DNA of 17,247 bases, taken from contig PKXI01000339.1 in NCBI GenBank assembly GCA_003133425.1, positions 3,698 to 20,944 on the forward strand, read 5' to 3'. Positions 1-10,953 of the stretch are shown one piece after another; positions within the stretch are counted from its first letter, which is position 1, and every line of letters starts with the position of its first letter. The DNA comes from Acidobacteriaceae bacterium (GTDB taxonomy: Bacteria; Acidobacteriota; Terriglobia; Terriglobales; Acidobacteriaceae). The position numbers and the translations under genes were made by a program. The notes below the pieces were generated by a model. It searched no databases and was not told where the DNA came from. It saw only the letters and a program-made list of their open reading frames with translations.

Positions 1-2
1 AA

Positions 3-24
3 GCCCCCGGCTCCCTCCGGAAGC
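3..24 (-). terminator. weak hairpin downstream of the lactonase gene
   Basis: Read on the minus strand, GCTTCCGG and CCGGGGGC can pair over 8 bp, including two G-U pairs, around a 6-nt loop (AGGGAG). The hairpin starts about 20 nt past the lactonase stop codon. Only two bases remain before the window edge, so a U-tract cannot be assessed. It is listed as a possible terminator only because of its position. Confidence 0.2.
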
Positions 25-44
25 GGCGATGTGCGACTGTAGTG

Positions 45-1283
45 CTAGGCGAGGAACGTGAGGATTCCGGGGCTTCCTACCGCCGCATACTGGCCTGTGA
101 AAGTCAGCAGGCCTGTGTCGCGGTTGCGCCGGAACAACGTAATGGAGTCGCTTTTCTGATTGCATACATAAATGAAATTTCCGCTCGGGTCGATGCAGAA
201 ATGGCGGGCATAGTCGCCCAAGGTTGAAGTTTCGCCGAGGCGCTTCAGCCGGCCACTGGCCTCGATGGCGCAGATAGAAATCGTGTCGTGCAGGCGGTTG
301 GCGCTGTAAAGAAACTTTCCGTCCGGCGATACTGCGATCTCCGATGCAAAGTTCGTGCCGGCAAATCCTGTCGGCAGCGTGGAGATGGTTTGCTGCGATG
401 TGAGAGCTCCGTTGGCTGGATCGAAGCGGTAAAAGGCGATTACGGACGCTTCTTCCTCTAGTAAGTAAAGCCAATGTCCGTTGGGGTGAAAGACGAAGTG
501 GCGCGGGCCGTTGCCTGAGGGCAGGGAAGCGAAAGGCGCGCTTTCTGCGGGTGTGAGTTTTCCGGTTGCGTCGTCGAAACGGTAGACGTAGATTCGGTCT
601 TGCGCAAGGTCTGTGGCCAATACGAATTTGTTACTGGGATCGGCGGAGATCATGTGCGCGTGCGGGTGGTCGTGTCCGCTAATGGCAAAACTGCCTCTCG
701 GTGCATCGGTGGCGTGCATGGAGCCTACAGAGCCCTCGTCGCGATGAATATCGACGGCCGCGCCCAGTGAGCCGTCAGGCTGGATGGGGAGCACGGCGAT
801 AGTTCCGCCTGCGTAATTTGCCACGAAAGCGAATTTGCCGTGTGCGTCGAGGCTCATGTGCGCGGGGCCGGCACCTCCAGAACTGACCGTATTGAGTATG
901 GTGAGATCGCCATTTGCGGGATCGATGGAGAAGGCAGTTACCGATCCGCTATTGCCCTCGTAGTTATTCATTTCGTTGATGGTGTAGAGATATTTCTTGG
1001 AAGGATGAATGACAATCCACGATGGGTTTGGAATTTTTGCGACTAACTTGGGGTTGGAAAGTTTGCCGGTTTGCCGATCGACTTCGAAGAGATAAATTCC
1101 TTGTCCATTTGCGCCGCCGTCCACTGCCTTGGTATAGGTCCCGGCGTAGGCTAGCAGTTTTCCGCCCTTCGAGATTACGGCGGGGGTTGCTGCTGCAAGA
1201 GCGGAAGGCACGAGTGCAAAAGCCGCCGTGCTCATAAGAAAGTTTCTGCGGGACCAGGTCTGGTGCGCGATTTTGTCGGTCAT
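45..1283 (-). CDS. Tat-exported beta-propeller lactonase (6-phosphogluconolactonase/YbhE-like family)
   Basis: Predicted lactonase-family protein of 412 residues. The mature part is made of repeated propeller blades, seen as recurring phrases such as GPAHMSLDAHGKFAFVANY, GPRHFVFHPNGHWLYLLEE and SEIAVSPDGKFLYSANR. This matches the seven-bladed family whose members hydrolyse 6-phosphogluconolactone or related sugar lactones. A twin-arginine motif (SRRNFLM, residues 11-17) precedes a hydrophobic stretch and a likely cleavage after an Ala-rich segment. The protein is therefore probably exported, unlike the cytoplasmic pentose-phosphate enzyme, and its substrate is uncertain. The start at 1283 is chosen because AAGGA (1292-1296) lies 8 nt upstream. 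The longer start at 1322 has no clear ribosome site and would bury the signal peptide. It is the last gene of the leftward group, 77 nt after the GntP permease, so a periplasmic lactone-to-acid step feeding that permease is possible. Family assignment is firm; substrate is not. Confidence 0.88.
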   Translation of the reverse strand: MTDKIAHQTWSRRNFLMSTAAFALVPSALAAATPAVISKGGKLLAYAGTYTKAVDGGANGQGIYLFEVDRQTGKLSNPKLVAKIPNPSWIVIHPSKKYLYTINEMNNYEGNSGSVTAFSIDPANGDLTILNTVSSGGAGPAHMSLDAHGKFAFVANYAGGTIAVLPIQPDGSLGAAVDIHRDEGSVGSMHATDAPRGSFAISGHDHPHAHMISADPSNKFVLATDLAQDRIYVYRFDDATGKLTPAESAPFASLPSGNGPRHFVFHPNGHWLYLLEEEASVIAFYRFDPANGALTSQQTISTLPTGFAGTNFASEIAVSPDGKFLYSANRLHDTISICAIEASGRLKRLGETSTLGDYARHFCIDPSGNFIYVCNQKSDSITLFRRNRDTGLLTFTGQYAAVGSPGILTFLA

Positions 1284-1360
1284 GCAATCCATCCTTTTTG
1301 AAACGCTCAATTCAAGTGTCATGGGAACTCTTGAGTTTACGTCATCCGCCAGCTGATTCT

Positions 1361-2716
1361 TCAGGCGAAATGCCAGGCGATGGCGGTGAATCCAAGCGCA
1401 GTAAAGGAGACAATGGTTTCGGACACTGACCAGGTTTTCATTGTCTGCCCGACAGTCATGTTGAAATACTCCTTTACGAGCCAGAAGCCTCCGTCGTTGA
1501 CATGCGAAAAGATGAGTGCGCCCGCGCCAGTGGCAATGGCCAGCAATTCGGGATGAACGCCTGCGCTATGCAATGCGATGGGAGCCACGATGTTTGCGGC
1601 GGTGGCCATGGCAACAGTTGCAGAGCCGGTGGCAAGACGCAAGGCCGCGGCCAACAGCCATGCCAGCAACAACAGGGGGACATGGCTTTTCAAGGCGACG
1701 ACAATGATGGCGCCGGAGACGCCGCTGTCCTGCAAAACGCGTCCGAAGCCGCCGCCCGCGCCGACGAGCAGCGTGATGGCCGCCGTGGGCGCGAGGCACT
1801 CAGTGCTGAAGCGAAGGACAGTTTCGCGCGAGAAGCCCCTCATGGCGCCCAATGTGATGAAGCTGAAGAGGACGCCGATGAGCAGTGCCATATCGTCGTT
1901 GCCTGCCAGGCGCAATCCATTGTTCAGGGAGCTGCCGGGCGCGGAGAAAGTGTCAGCCCAACTGCCGATAAGCATCAGCATTACCGGCAAAACGATGGTG
2001 AGGATACTGAGCCAGAAGCCGGGCAGGCTGCGCCGCTCATCGTGGTGGGTGAGCTGATCGGCCATGGGATTTTCAGTGGATAGCTGAACGTGCGGCGCGA
2101 TCAGCCGGGCGTAGAGCGGGCCCGCGATGATGGCCGTGGGAATGCCGATGAGCAGCCCGTAAAGAATCGTGCGGCCCACATCCGCGTGATAGATGGTGAC
2201 CGCTAGCATGGCAGCGGGATGGGGCGGTATGAGCCCGTGGACCACTGACAGTCCGGCGACCATGGGCAGGCCCGCCATGACAAGCGAAGTTTTGGTGCGA
2301 CGCGCTACCGTAAACAGAATCGGAATGAGCAGCACGAAGCCAACTTCAAAAAAGGCAGGCAGACCGACAAGCAGAGCGATTACGAGCATTGCCCAGGGAA
2401 GGTTTTTCTCGCCGAAGGTTCGGACCAGCGTATAGGCGATCTGGTCGGCGGCGCCGGACTCGGCCATCATCTTACCCAGCATGGTGCCGAGCGCCACGAT
2501 GATTGCGATGTGCCCAAGAGTTCCGCCGACGCCCACTTCAAAGGAGTGAATGACGGTGGGCAGCGGCATGCCGGCAACGATGGCGAGAGCCAGCGCGGTG
2601 AGAAAGAGAGTGATAACCGGATTAAGCTTTACGACGGCAATCAGGACGATCAGACCGACGACTGAGACCAGCGCGGCGATAAGTAAGAAGATACTGTGAG
2701 AATCGATCACGGGCAT
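1361..2716 (-). CDS. GntP-family permease (gluconate/D-serine type H+ symporter)
   Basis: Integral membrane transporter of 451 residues, the usual size for the GntP family, with roughly a dozen hydrophobic segments from residue 8 to the end. Family-typical stretches are visible: GLPAFFEVGFVLLIPI (118-133), HGLIPPHPAAM (160-170), GSATVAMATAANIVAP (364-379) and FSHVNDGGFWLVKEYF (403-418). GntP members import gluconate or other sugar acids, and DsdX of E. coli is a GntP member that carries D-serine. Here the gene follows ridA by 67 nt in a group with D-aminoacylase and faces a D-serine-dehydratase-like gene, which favours a D-amino-acid substrate. The lactonase downstream favours a sugar acid. 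The ATG at 2716 has GGAG only 2 nt away. A GTG two codons later (2710) has the same GGAG at 8 nt and may be the true start. Confidence 0.93.
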   Translation of the reverse strand: MPVIDSHSIFLLIAALVSVVGLIVLIAVVKLNPVITLFLTALALAIVAGMPLPTVIHSFEVGVGGTLGHIAIIVALGTMLGKMMAESGAADQIAYTLVRTFGEKNLPWAMLVIALLVGLPAFFEVGFVLLIPILFTVARRTKTSLVMAGLPMVAGLSVVHGLIPPHPAAMLAVTIYHADVGRTILYGLLIGIPTAIIAGPLYARLIAPHVQLSTENPMADQLTHHDERRSLPGFWLSILTIVLPVMLMLIGSWADTFSAPGSSLNNGLRLAGNDDMALLIGVLFSFITLGAMRGFSRETVLRFSTECLAPTAAITLLVGAGGGFGRVLQDSGVSGAIIVVALKSHVPLLLLAWLLAAALRLATGSATVAMATAANIVAPIALHSAGVHPELLAIATGAGALIFSHVNDGGFWLVKEYFNMTVGQTMKTWSVSETIVSFTALGFTAIAWHFA

Positions 2717-2783
2717 AACTCCGGTGCTGCTGAAGTTATAAGTGCTGAACGGAAGAATGGGTGGAGGGTGGCTAAGTTGAGGT

Positions 2784-3176
2784 TCACTTGCGCGGGTCCT
2801 TATAGGCGACGCAGTCGATCTCTACTTTGCAATCGACGACCATGCTGGATACGACGCAGGAGCGCGCGGGAGGATTGGCGCCGAAATATTCCTTGAAGAC
2901 CGAATTGAAGGAGGAGAAATCGCGCGGATCGTCGAGCCAGACACCGCAGCGGACTACGTGTTCGGGGCCGTAGCCGGCTTCTTTCAGGATCGACAGCAGA
3001 TTCGCGATTGCCTGCCGCGACTGGACGATGATGTTACCCGCGACTAACTCACCATTGACCATCGGGGTTTGGCCGGAGACATAGAGCCAGCCGTCGGCTT
3101 CTACCGCGCGCGCGAAAGGGAGATGCTGGCCGCCTGTGCCTTTGCCGCCTTCGACGCCGTATCGTTTGATGCTCAT
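2784..3176 (-). CDS. RidA-family reactive enamine/imine deaminase
   Basis: Protein of 130 residues, the normal full length for the YjgF/YER057c/UK114 (Rid) family. Members form trimers in the cytoplasm and hydrolyse 2-aminoacrylate and related enamines/imines to keto acids plus ammonia. The active-site arginine is at residue 105 (NPPARSCVV), followed by Cys107 and a glutamate at 119, matching the catalytic pattern of enzymatically active RidA. The VSGQTP stretch (33-38) is also typical. The start is supported by AAGGAG (3183-3188) with a 6-nt spacer. It lies between D-aminoacylase and the GntP permease. The divergent D-serine-dehydratase-like enzyme would generate the intermediate RidA removes. 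A separate promoter may exist upstream (3243-3271). Confidence 0.92.
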   Translation of the reverse strand: MSIKRYGVEGGKGTGGQHLPFARAVEADGWLYVSGQTPMVNGELVAGNIIVQSRQAIANLLSILKEAGYGPEHVVRCGVWLDDPRDFSSFNSVFKEYFGANPPARSCVVSSMVVDCKVEIDCVAYKDPRK

Positions 3177-3242
3177 GCTGCGCTCCTTTCGGTTGGTGCT
3201 TTGCTAACTCTTAGGTGATGGATCTTGAGTGACAGTGTCCCG

Positions 3243-3271
3243 AATAAACTCTAGGCTGGAAAATCTCTCAA
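3243..3271 (-). promoter_or_regulatory. candidate promoter for ridA
   Basis: On the minus strand TTGAGA (3266-3271) is followed after 17 bp by TTTATT (3243-3248). These match the sigma-70 -35 and -10 boxes at 5/6 and 4/6 positions. It lies about 67 nt upstream of ridA and downstream of repeat copy A, so ridA and the permease could be transcribed separately from D-aminoacylase. The call rests on consensus matching alone. Confidence 0.3.
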
Positions 3272-3290
3272 CTAATTCACGTGCGTATAC

Positions 3291-3380
3291 CTGCATCCCC
3301 TCAGGGGCTGAAGCCCGCTCCGATTTGGCTGCACTTACGGCGCGGCGACCCAGGGGGTGCCCCGGCCGCGCCCTTTCAAA
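3291..3380. repeat. interspersed palindromic repeat, copy A
   Basis: The head is CCCCTCAGGGGCTGAAGCCC (3297-3316), containing CCCCT-c-AGGGG and GGGCT-ga-AGCCC palindromes. It matches copy B at 19 of 20 positions. The tail GCGCCCTTTCAAA resembles the ends of copies B and C. Near the tail GGCGCGGC (3339-3346) pairs perfectly with GCCGCGCC (3365-3372), separated by 18 nt. It sits between the D-aminoacylase stop and ridA, inside an otherwise co-directional gene group. Confidence 0.7.
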
Positions 3381-3399
3381 ACACCGACGTGTTCAGAGC

Positions 3400-4854
3400 C
3401 TATTGAATCCATTGTGTCTTGCCGCGGGGCAGAAAGTGTCCCGCACGACTTCCGGTTGCTCCTTTGGCAGTATAGGAGAGGACGCCATTCACCCAAACGG
3501 CGGCGATTCCTGTTGCGGGGCTGATGGGACAAGAAAAAGTGGCGGTGTCGAGAATGGTCTCGGGATCGAAGAGGACCAGGTCGGCGGCATAGTCCTTGCG
3601 TATGAGTCCGCGCCCGGCGAGACCGAATCGTTGCGCGGGCATTCCAGTCATCTTGTGAATTGCGTTGGGGAGCGAGAAGAGTTTTTCTTCGCGGCTGTAG
3701 CGGCCGAGAACGCGCGGGAAGGTTCCCCAGAGGCGGGGATGGGGGCGCGGATCATTTGGTAAACCGTCAGACCCGATCATGGTTGCAGGGTGGCTTAGGA
3801 TGCGACGCATGTCATCTTCGGAGATGCTGTGATAGATGGCACCGGCGGGTTTTAGCTGCTGCGCTGCTTCAAGCTGGGTTACGTTCCAACCTTTGGCGAT
3901 CTGCTCGAGAGTTTGCCCGGCGACTTCCGGATGGGACGTGCTCCAGGTGATGGTAATTTTGACGCGCTCATCGACCTGGCGCAGGTCGAGCGTGCTGGAA
4001 CCGGCGGCGTAGGGATAGCAATCGCACCCGGCTGACTGGGTGCTCTGCGCTGTTTCGAGGGCTTGCAAAACTTCGGCGCTACGTCCCCAGTTGGCAATGC
4101 CGGCGCACTTGAGATGAGAGACAACGACCGGCACACGGTTCATGCGGCCGATCTTGAAGGCCTCGTCCATGGCGTCGAGGATCTTCTCGGTTTCGTTACG
4201 CATGTGGGTGGTGTATACCGCGCCCGCCGCTGCCAGTGGCTGCGCCAGAGATATCACTTCCTCAGTGGAGGCGGAGTTGGCAGAGAGATAGGCGAGACCG
4301 GAGCTCAGACCGAGGGCGCCGCCTTCGAGAGCTTCTTGAAGTTGGCCGCGCATGGCATTGATTTCATGCTCAGTTGCGGTGCGGTCGAGGTGGTCCATGT
4401 GGTTGTTGCGCAGGGCGGTGTGGCCGATGAGCGCGCCGACGTTGACGGCGGGATGCGCCTCGCGGATCGCGTCAATATAGGAGGCAAACGTTGGAAAGCG
4501 GAAGTCCTCCGCACGGCCGAGGAGGTTCATGGGGTCGGGTGGCTCGCCGCGCAGCATGACTGGTGAAGCGCTGATGCCGCAGTTGCCAACGATGACAATG
4601 GTGACACCTTGAGAGAGCTTGGGGAGCATGGCCGGTGTGCGGATGACGGCGGTGTCGTCGTGGGTATGGACGTCGATGAAGCCGGGAGAGAGCACGAGGC
4701 CATCGGCGTCAATCGTTTCAGCCGCGCGGCAAGTGAGCTTTGGCCCGATCTCGGCGATGCGTTCACCGCAGATAGCTACGTCAAGTTGTGCAGGCGCGGC
4801 ACCGCTGCCGTCGAGCACCTTTGCGTTTCGGATTAGAAGGTCGCAACTGGTCAT
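3400..4854 (-). CDS. N-acyl-D-amino-acid deacylase (D-aminoacylase), amidohydrolase superfamily
   Basis: Enzyme of 484 residues, the usual size for D-aminoacylases, which remove the acyl group from N-acyl-D-amino acids to give free D-amino acids. Visible zinc-site and catalytic residues follow the known family pattern: HTH at 63-65 in GFIDVHTHDD, Cys92 in VGNCG, His217 in THMRNET, His247 in VVSHLKC and Asp363 in MIGSDGLPND. A small beta-sandwich is formed by the N-terminus (residues 1-55) and the C-terminus (AADLVLFDPETI onwards), as in this superfamily. No signal peptide is seen, so it is probably cytoplasmic. No strong ribosome site precedes the ATG at 4854. It is first in the leftward group and diverges from a D-serine-dehydratase-like gene across 88 bp. 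Confidence 0.93.
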   Translation of the reverse strand: MTSCDLLIRNAKVLDGSGAAPAQLDVAICGERIAEIGPKLTCRAAETIDADGLVLSPGFIDVHTHDDTAVIRTPAMLPKLSQGVTIVIVGNCGISASPVMLRGEPPDPMNLLGRAEDFRFPTFASYIDAIREAHPAVNVGALIGHTALRNNHMDHLDRTATEHEINAMRGQLQEALEGGALGLSSGLAYLSANSASTEEVISLAQPLAAAGAVYTTHMRNETEKILDAMDEAFKIGRMNRVPVVVSHLKCAGIANWGRSAEVLQALETAQSTQSAGCDCYPYAAGSSTLDLRQVDERVKITITWSTSHPEVAGQTLEQIAKGWNVTQLEAAQQLKPAGAIYHSISEDDMRRILSHPATMIGSDGLPNDPRPHPRLWGTFPRVLGRYSREEKLFSLPNAIHKMTGMPAQRFGLAGRGLIRKDYAADLVLFDPETILDTATFSCPISPATGIAAVWVNGVLSYTAKGATGSRAGHFLPRGKTQWIQ

Positions 4855-4942
4855 CTGTGCACCGTCAGGATATAGGCTATATGCATTGAGTGTTCTACAT
4901 CTATTGCATTTGTCCTATTGAATCGTATCGGAGGTTTAAGGG
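4855..4942. promoter_or_regulatory. divergent intergenic region with palindrome ATATAG-G-CTATAT
   Basis: This 88-bp AT-richer spacer must hold the promoters of both the leftward D-aminoacylase and the rightward PLP-enzyme gene. It contains a perfect 13-bp palindrome (4870-4882) that could be an operator or overlapping -10 elements on the two strands. I could not fix convincing -35/-10 pairs on either strand. GGAGG (4930-4934) is the ribosome site of the rightward gene. Confidence 0.4.
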
Positions 4943-6223
4943 ATGAGCCAGCCAGGTACAGCGCAAACGGTAGCACCTTCTGCCATTTCTCCCCTGAACA
5001 AGGGGCTTGGATTCCTCGATGAAGCGCTTGAACCCGAAGAGATTGCAGCGAAGGGCTGGAATCTGCTCAAGGAAGATCTTAGCTTGCCTTGCGCGGTTCT
5101 GTATGAGGAGAAGCTGCGGCACAACCTGGAATGGATGCGGCAATTCATCAGCGCATATGGCTTACAACTGGCACCGCACGGCAAGACAACGATGGCTCCC
5201 AAGCTATTTCAGATGCAATTGGAAGCGGGGGCGTGGGGAATAACGCTGGCCACTGCACACCAGACGATGGTTGCATGGAAGCACGGGGTGCGGCGTGTGC
5301 TGATGGCGAACCAGTTGACCGGCAAGCAAAACATGGCGATCATCGCGCATCTGCTCGCGGATCCCGAATTTGAATACTACTGCCTGGTCGACTCGGCTGA
5401 GCAGGTGGAGCAGTTGGGCGCATTTTTTGCGGGGCGAGGCCGGCGCCTGAATGTGCTGCTGGAATTGGGTGTGATGGGTGGCCGCACGGGCGTGCGCGAC
5501 GCGAGGCAGGAGGAGGCAGTGCTGAGGGCGCTAGGCCGCTGGCGCCACTCCGTCGCTCTTTGCGGTGTGGAGATGTACGAGGGCGTTCTCGACGAGGAGC
5601 CGGCGATTCGCGCATTTCTGCAAAGGGCGGTTGACACGACGCTCAGGCTCATCGCGGAATCGCGATTCGAGCATGCGCCGGTTCTGCTTTCGGGAGCTGG
5701 TTCTGCGTGGTACGACGTTGTCGCGGAGGAGTTTTCTGCTGCGCACTTTGGGAGTGGGGTCGAAATTGTTTTGCGGCCGGGGTGCTACCTGACGCACGAC
5801 GTGGGTTCGTACAAGAAGGCGCAGGCGAGAATTCTTGGGTCGAACCCGATTGCGCAGAAGATGCAATCGGGCCTGGAGCCGGCGCTGCAGGTTTGGGCTT
5901 ACGTGCAATCGCTTCCGGAAGCGAGCAAGGCTATTGTCACACTGGGGAAGCGGGATGCGGCATTCGACTCGGGGTTGCCGACGCCGACGCTGCACTACAG
6001 GCCGGGAGAGGCGGCGCCCAAGCCGGCTCCTTCGCATTGGACCTTGACGAAGATGATGGATCAGCACGCGTATATGCAGATTGCGGGGCAGGACGAGGTT
6101 CGCGTTGGCGATATGATCGGGTTCGATATCTCGCACCCGTGCCTGACGTTCGATAAGTGGCGGGTGCTGCCGGTGCTGAATGCGGAGTATCAGGTTGTGG
6201 ATGTGGTGCAGACGTTTTTTTGA
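4943..6223 (+). CDS. D-serine dehydratase/D-threonine aldolase-like PLP enzyme (DSD1 family, 'amino acid deaminase')
   Basis: Enzyme of 426 residues with an alanine-racemase-type N-terminal barrel and a C-terminal beta domain. The PLP lysine is probably Lys81 in LAPHGKTTMAPKLF. Near the C-terminus SHPCLTFDKW gives a His-x-Cys pair (398, 400), the zinc-site arrangement of eukaryotic-type D-serine dehydratases, so dehydration of a D-hydroxy-amino acid to 2-aminoacrylate is more likely than aldol cleavage. The exact substrate is inferred. The start at 4943 is well supported by GGAGG with an 8-nt spacer. It diverges from D-aminoacylase, which would supply free D-amino acids, and ridA would clear the product intermediate. 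The reading frame ends in a run of seven T (6215-6221) that runs into the TGA stop, a site where slippage or sequencing error could alter the last residues. Confidence 0.9.
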   Translation: MSQPGTAQTVAPSAISPLNKGLGFLDEALEPEEIAAKGWNLLKEDLSLPCAVLYEEKLRHNLEWMRQFISAYGLQLAPHGKTTMAPKLFQMQLEAGAWGITLATAHQTMVAWKHGVRRVLMANQLTGKQNMAIIAHLLADPEFEYYCLVDSAEQVEQLGAFFAGRGRRLNVLLELGVMGGRTGVRDARQEEAVLRALGRWRHSVALCGVEMYEGVLDEEPAIRAFLQRAVDTTLRLIAESRFEHAPVLLSGAGSAWYDVVAEEFSAAHFGSGVEIVLRPGCYLTHDVGSYKKAQARILGSNPIAQKMQSGLEPALQVWAYVQSLPEASKAIVTLGKRDAAFDSGLPTPTLHYRPGEAAPKPAPSHWTLTKMMDQHAYMQIAGQDEVRVGDMIGFDISHPCLTFDKWRVLPVLNAEYQVVDVVQTFF

Positions 6224-6329
6224 GAAGGGGCGGCGAGTTAGCCGCGCTTCGCGCGTGATAGCAAGTTAGCAAGTCAGCAAGACTTTGCGAGCGTTGGCAG
6301 ATGTGTTTGCGGGACGGCTGCGAATTTCA
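6224..6329. other. convergent intergenic gap between the PLP enzyme and the aldo/keto reductase
   Basis: This 106-bp gap lies between two converging genes. It contains a GC-rich imperfect stem (GCCGCGC TTC GCGCG region near 6241-6255) and the 8-bp tandem repeat described separately. No classic hairpin plus T-tract terminator is visible. Confidence 0.5.
6260..6283. repeat. three tandem 8-bp units (AGCAAGTT/AGCAAGTC/AGCAAGAC)
   Basis: Three consecutive 8-bp units share the core AGCAAG and differ only in their last two bases. The array lies in the convergent gap downstream of both flanking genes. It looks like a short variable-number repeat; no function is implied. Confidence 0.6.
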
Positions 6330-7304
6330 TCAGTCAAAGACTGCTACGTTGCCGACGGCTTTGTCGATGTGCTCGAGAGCTTCGGCGGGTATTTTGACGC
6401 CGATTGCTCGCACGTTGTCCGCGATCTGCTCCGGGCGCGACGCGCCGATGATTGCGGAAGCTACCTCGGGTCGGCGCAGAACCCAGGCAAGCGCCATCTG
6501 CACCATCGTCAGGCCGAGGTAGGCCGCTATGGGCTTGAGTTGCTCGACCGCCGCAAGCAGATAGTCTGAACGAAAATGGCGGCCGGCCGACTCCATGAAG
6601 ATGTTCATTTGCTCGCTGGCGGCGCGGCTTCCCGGTGGAGGTGGTTGACCAGGCGCATATTTTCCGCTCAGCACTCCGTGCGCTAGCGGGGAGAATGCAA
6701 GGTTGCTGATTCCGTGACGCGCGCACGCTGGGAATACGGCAGCCTCGGGTTTGCGCCACAGCATGGAGTATTGCGGTTGGCTGGAAGAGAAGGGAATCAG
6801 GCTGGCCTCACCCGCTAACGCCGCAGCCGCATCGATCTGCTCTGCGGTCCACTCACTGAAGCCGATGGCTCGCACCTTGCCTGACGCCACGGCGCGGTCG
6901 AGCGCGGTTAGGGTTTCTTCGAGTGGAGTGTCCTTATCGAAGCGGTGGCATTGGTAGAGATCGATGACGTCAACTTTGAGCCGCTTGAGCGACCTGTTCA
7001 GTTGCTTCTCGATCTGCGCCGCCGAGAGGCCGTGATCGGGTTCGTCGCCTACGGGGAAATAAAGCTTGGTGGCGATGATGTAGCGGTCGCGCGGATAGAT
7101 GCGAAGGGCTTCGCCCAAGACGCGCTCGGCTTCGCCCGCGCCGTATTGATTGGCGGTGTCGAAGAGAGTGATGCCGTGGTCCAGGGCCGCATGAATGCAG
7201 CGAATTGCCTGCTCGTGGCCTATTCCCCCGGCTACTGTGAGCCAGGTTCCAAAGCTTAATTCCGAGACTTGAAGCGGGCCATTCCCGAGGCGGCGATTAT
7301 GCAT
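6330..7304 (-). CDS. aldo/keto reductase
   Basis: NAD(P)H-dependent oxidoreductase of 324 residues with the full catalytic tetrad of the aldo/keto reductase fold: Asp49 and Tyr54 in LFDTANQYGAGEAE, Lys80 in IIATKLYF and His120 in DLYQCHRFD. The order of motifs, the LSFGTW start and the C-terminal SAIIGASRPEQIADNV (cofactor-binding loop) resemble the YghZ/Kv-beta-like branch, whose members reduce a range of aldehydes and ketones. The physiological substrate cannot be read from the sequence. The start is firm: GAAGGG lies a few bases upstream of the ATG at 7304. It is transcribed in the same direction as dnaE but is separated from it by repeat copy B, so it is probably not co-regulated. Confidence 0.92.
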   Translation of the reverse strand: MHNRRLGNGPLQVSELSFGTWLTVAGGIGHEQAIRCIHAALDHGITLFDTANQYGAGEAERVLGEALRIYPRDRYIIATKLYFPVGDEPDHGLSAAQIEKQLNRSLKRLKVDVIDLYQCHRFDKDTPLEETLTALDRAVASGKVRAIGFSEWTAEQIDAAAALAGEASLIPFSSSQPQYSMLWRKPEAAVFPACARHGISNLAFSPLAHGVLSGKYAPGQPPPPGSRAASEQMNIFMESAGRHFRSDYLLAAVEQLKPIAAYLGLTMVQMALAWVLRRPEVASAIIGASRPEQIADNVRAIGVKIPAEALEHIDKAVGNVAVFD

Positions 7305-7333
7305 TCTTTCCCTTCTTGCAAGGTGCGCGAATC

Positions 7334-7424
7334 AAATCCCCTCAGGGGCTAAAGCCCAAGTCTATTTTTTCAAACCAAATTGTCGGGGTTAAAACCCCGA
7401 CCTACCGCACGCGCCCCTTCAAAC
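7334..7424. repeat. interspersed palindromic repeat, copy B
   Basis: The head is CCCCTCAGGGGCTAAAGCCC (7338-7357), differing from copy A at one position. A second module (7382-7401) has stem GTCGGGGTT, loop AA and stem AACCCCGAC. The tail is GCGCCCCTTCAAA. It fills most of the 138-bp gap between the dnaE stop and the aldo/keto reductase start. Confidence 0.75.
7382..7401 (-). terminator. hairpin downstream of dnaE, possible terminator
   Basis: A perfect 9-bp inverted repeat (GTCGGGGTT / AACCCCGAC, 2-nt centre) begins about 40 nt past the dnaE stop. Downstream on the minus strand is a T/A-rich stretch ending in GAAAAAAT, not a proper U-run. It is part of repeat copy B. A stalling or RNA-protecting role is as likely as termination. 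Confidence 0.35.
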
Positions 7425-7442
7425 TTGAATCACGGAATCGAT

Positions 7443-10952
<3,510 letters not shown>

Positions 10953-10953
10953 G

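Noticed and set aside
1502..2083. 193-codon plus-strand frame opposite the GntP gene
   Set aside because: The GntP frame carries family-typical motifs throughout; the opposite product is low-complexity Gly/Asp/Gln-rich.
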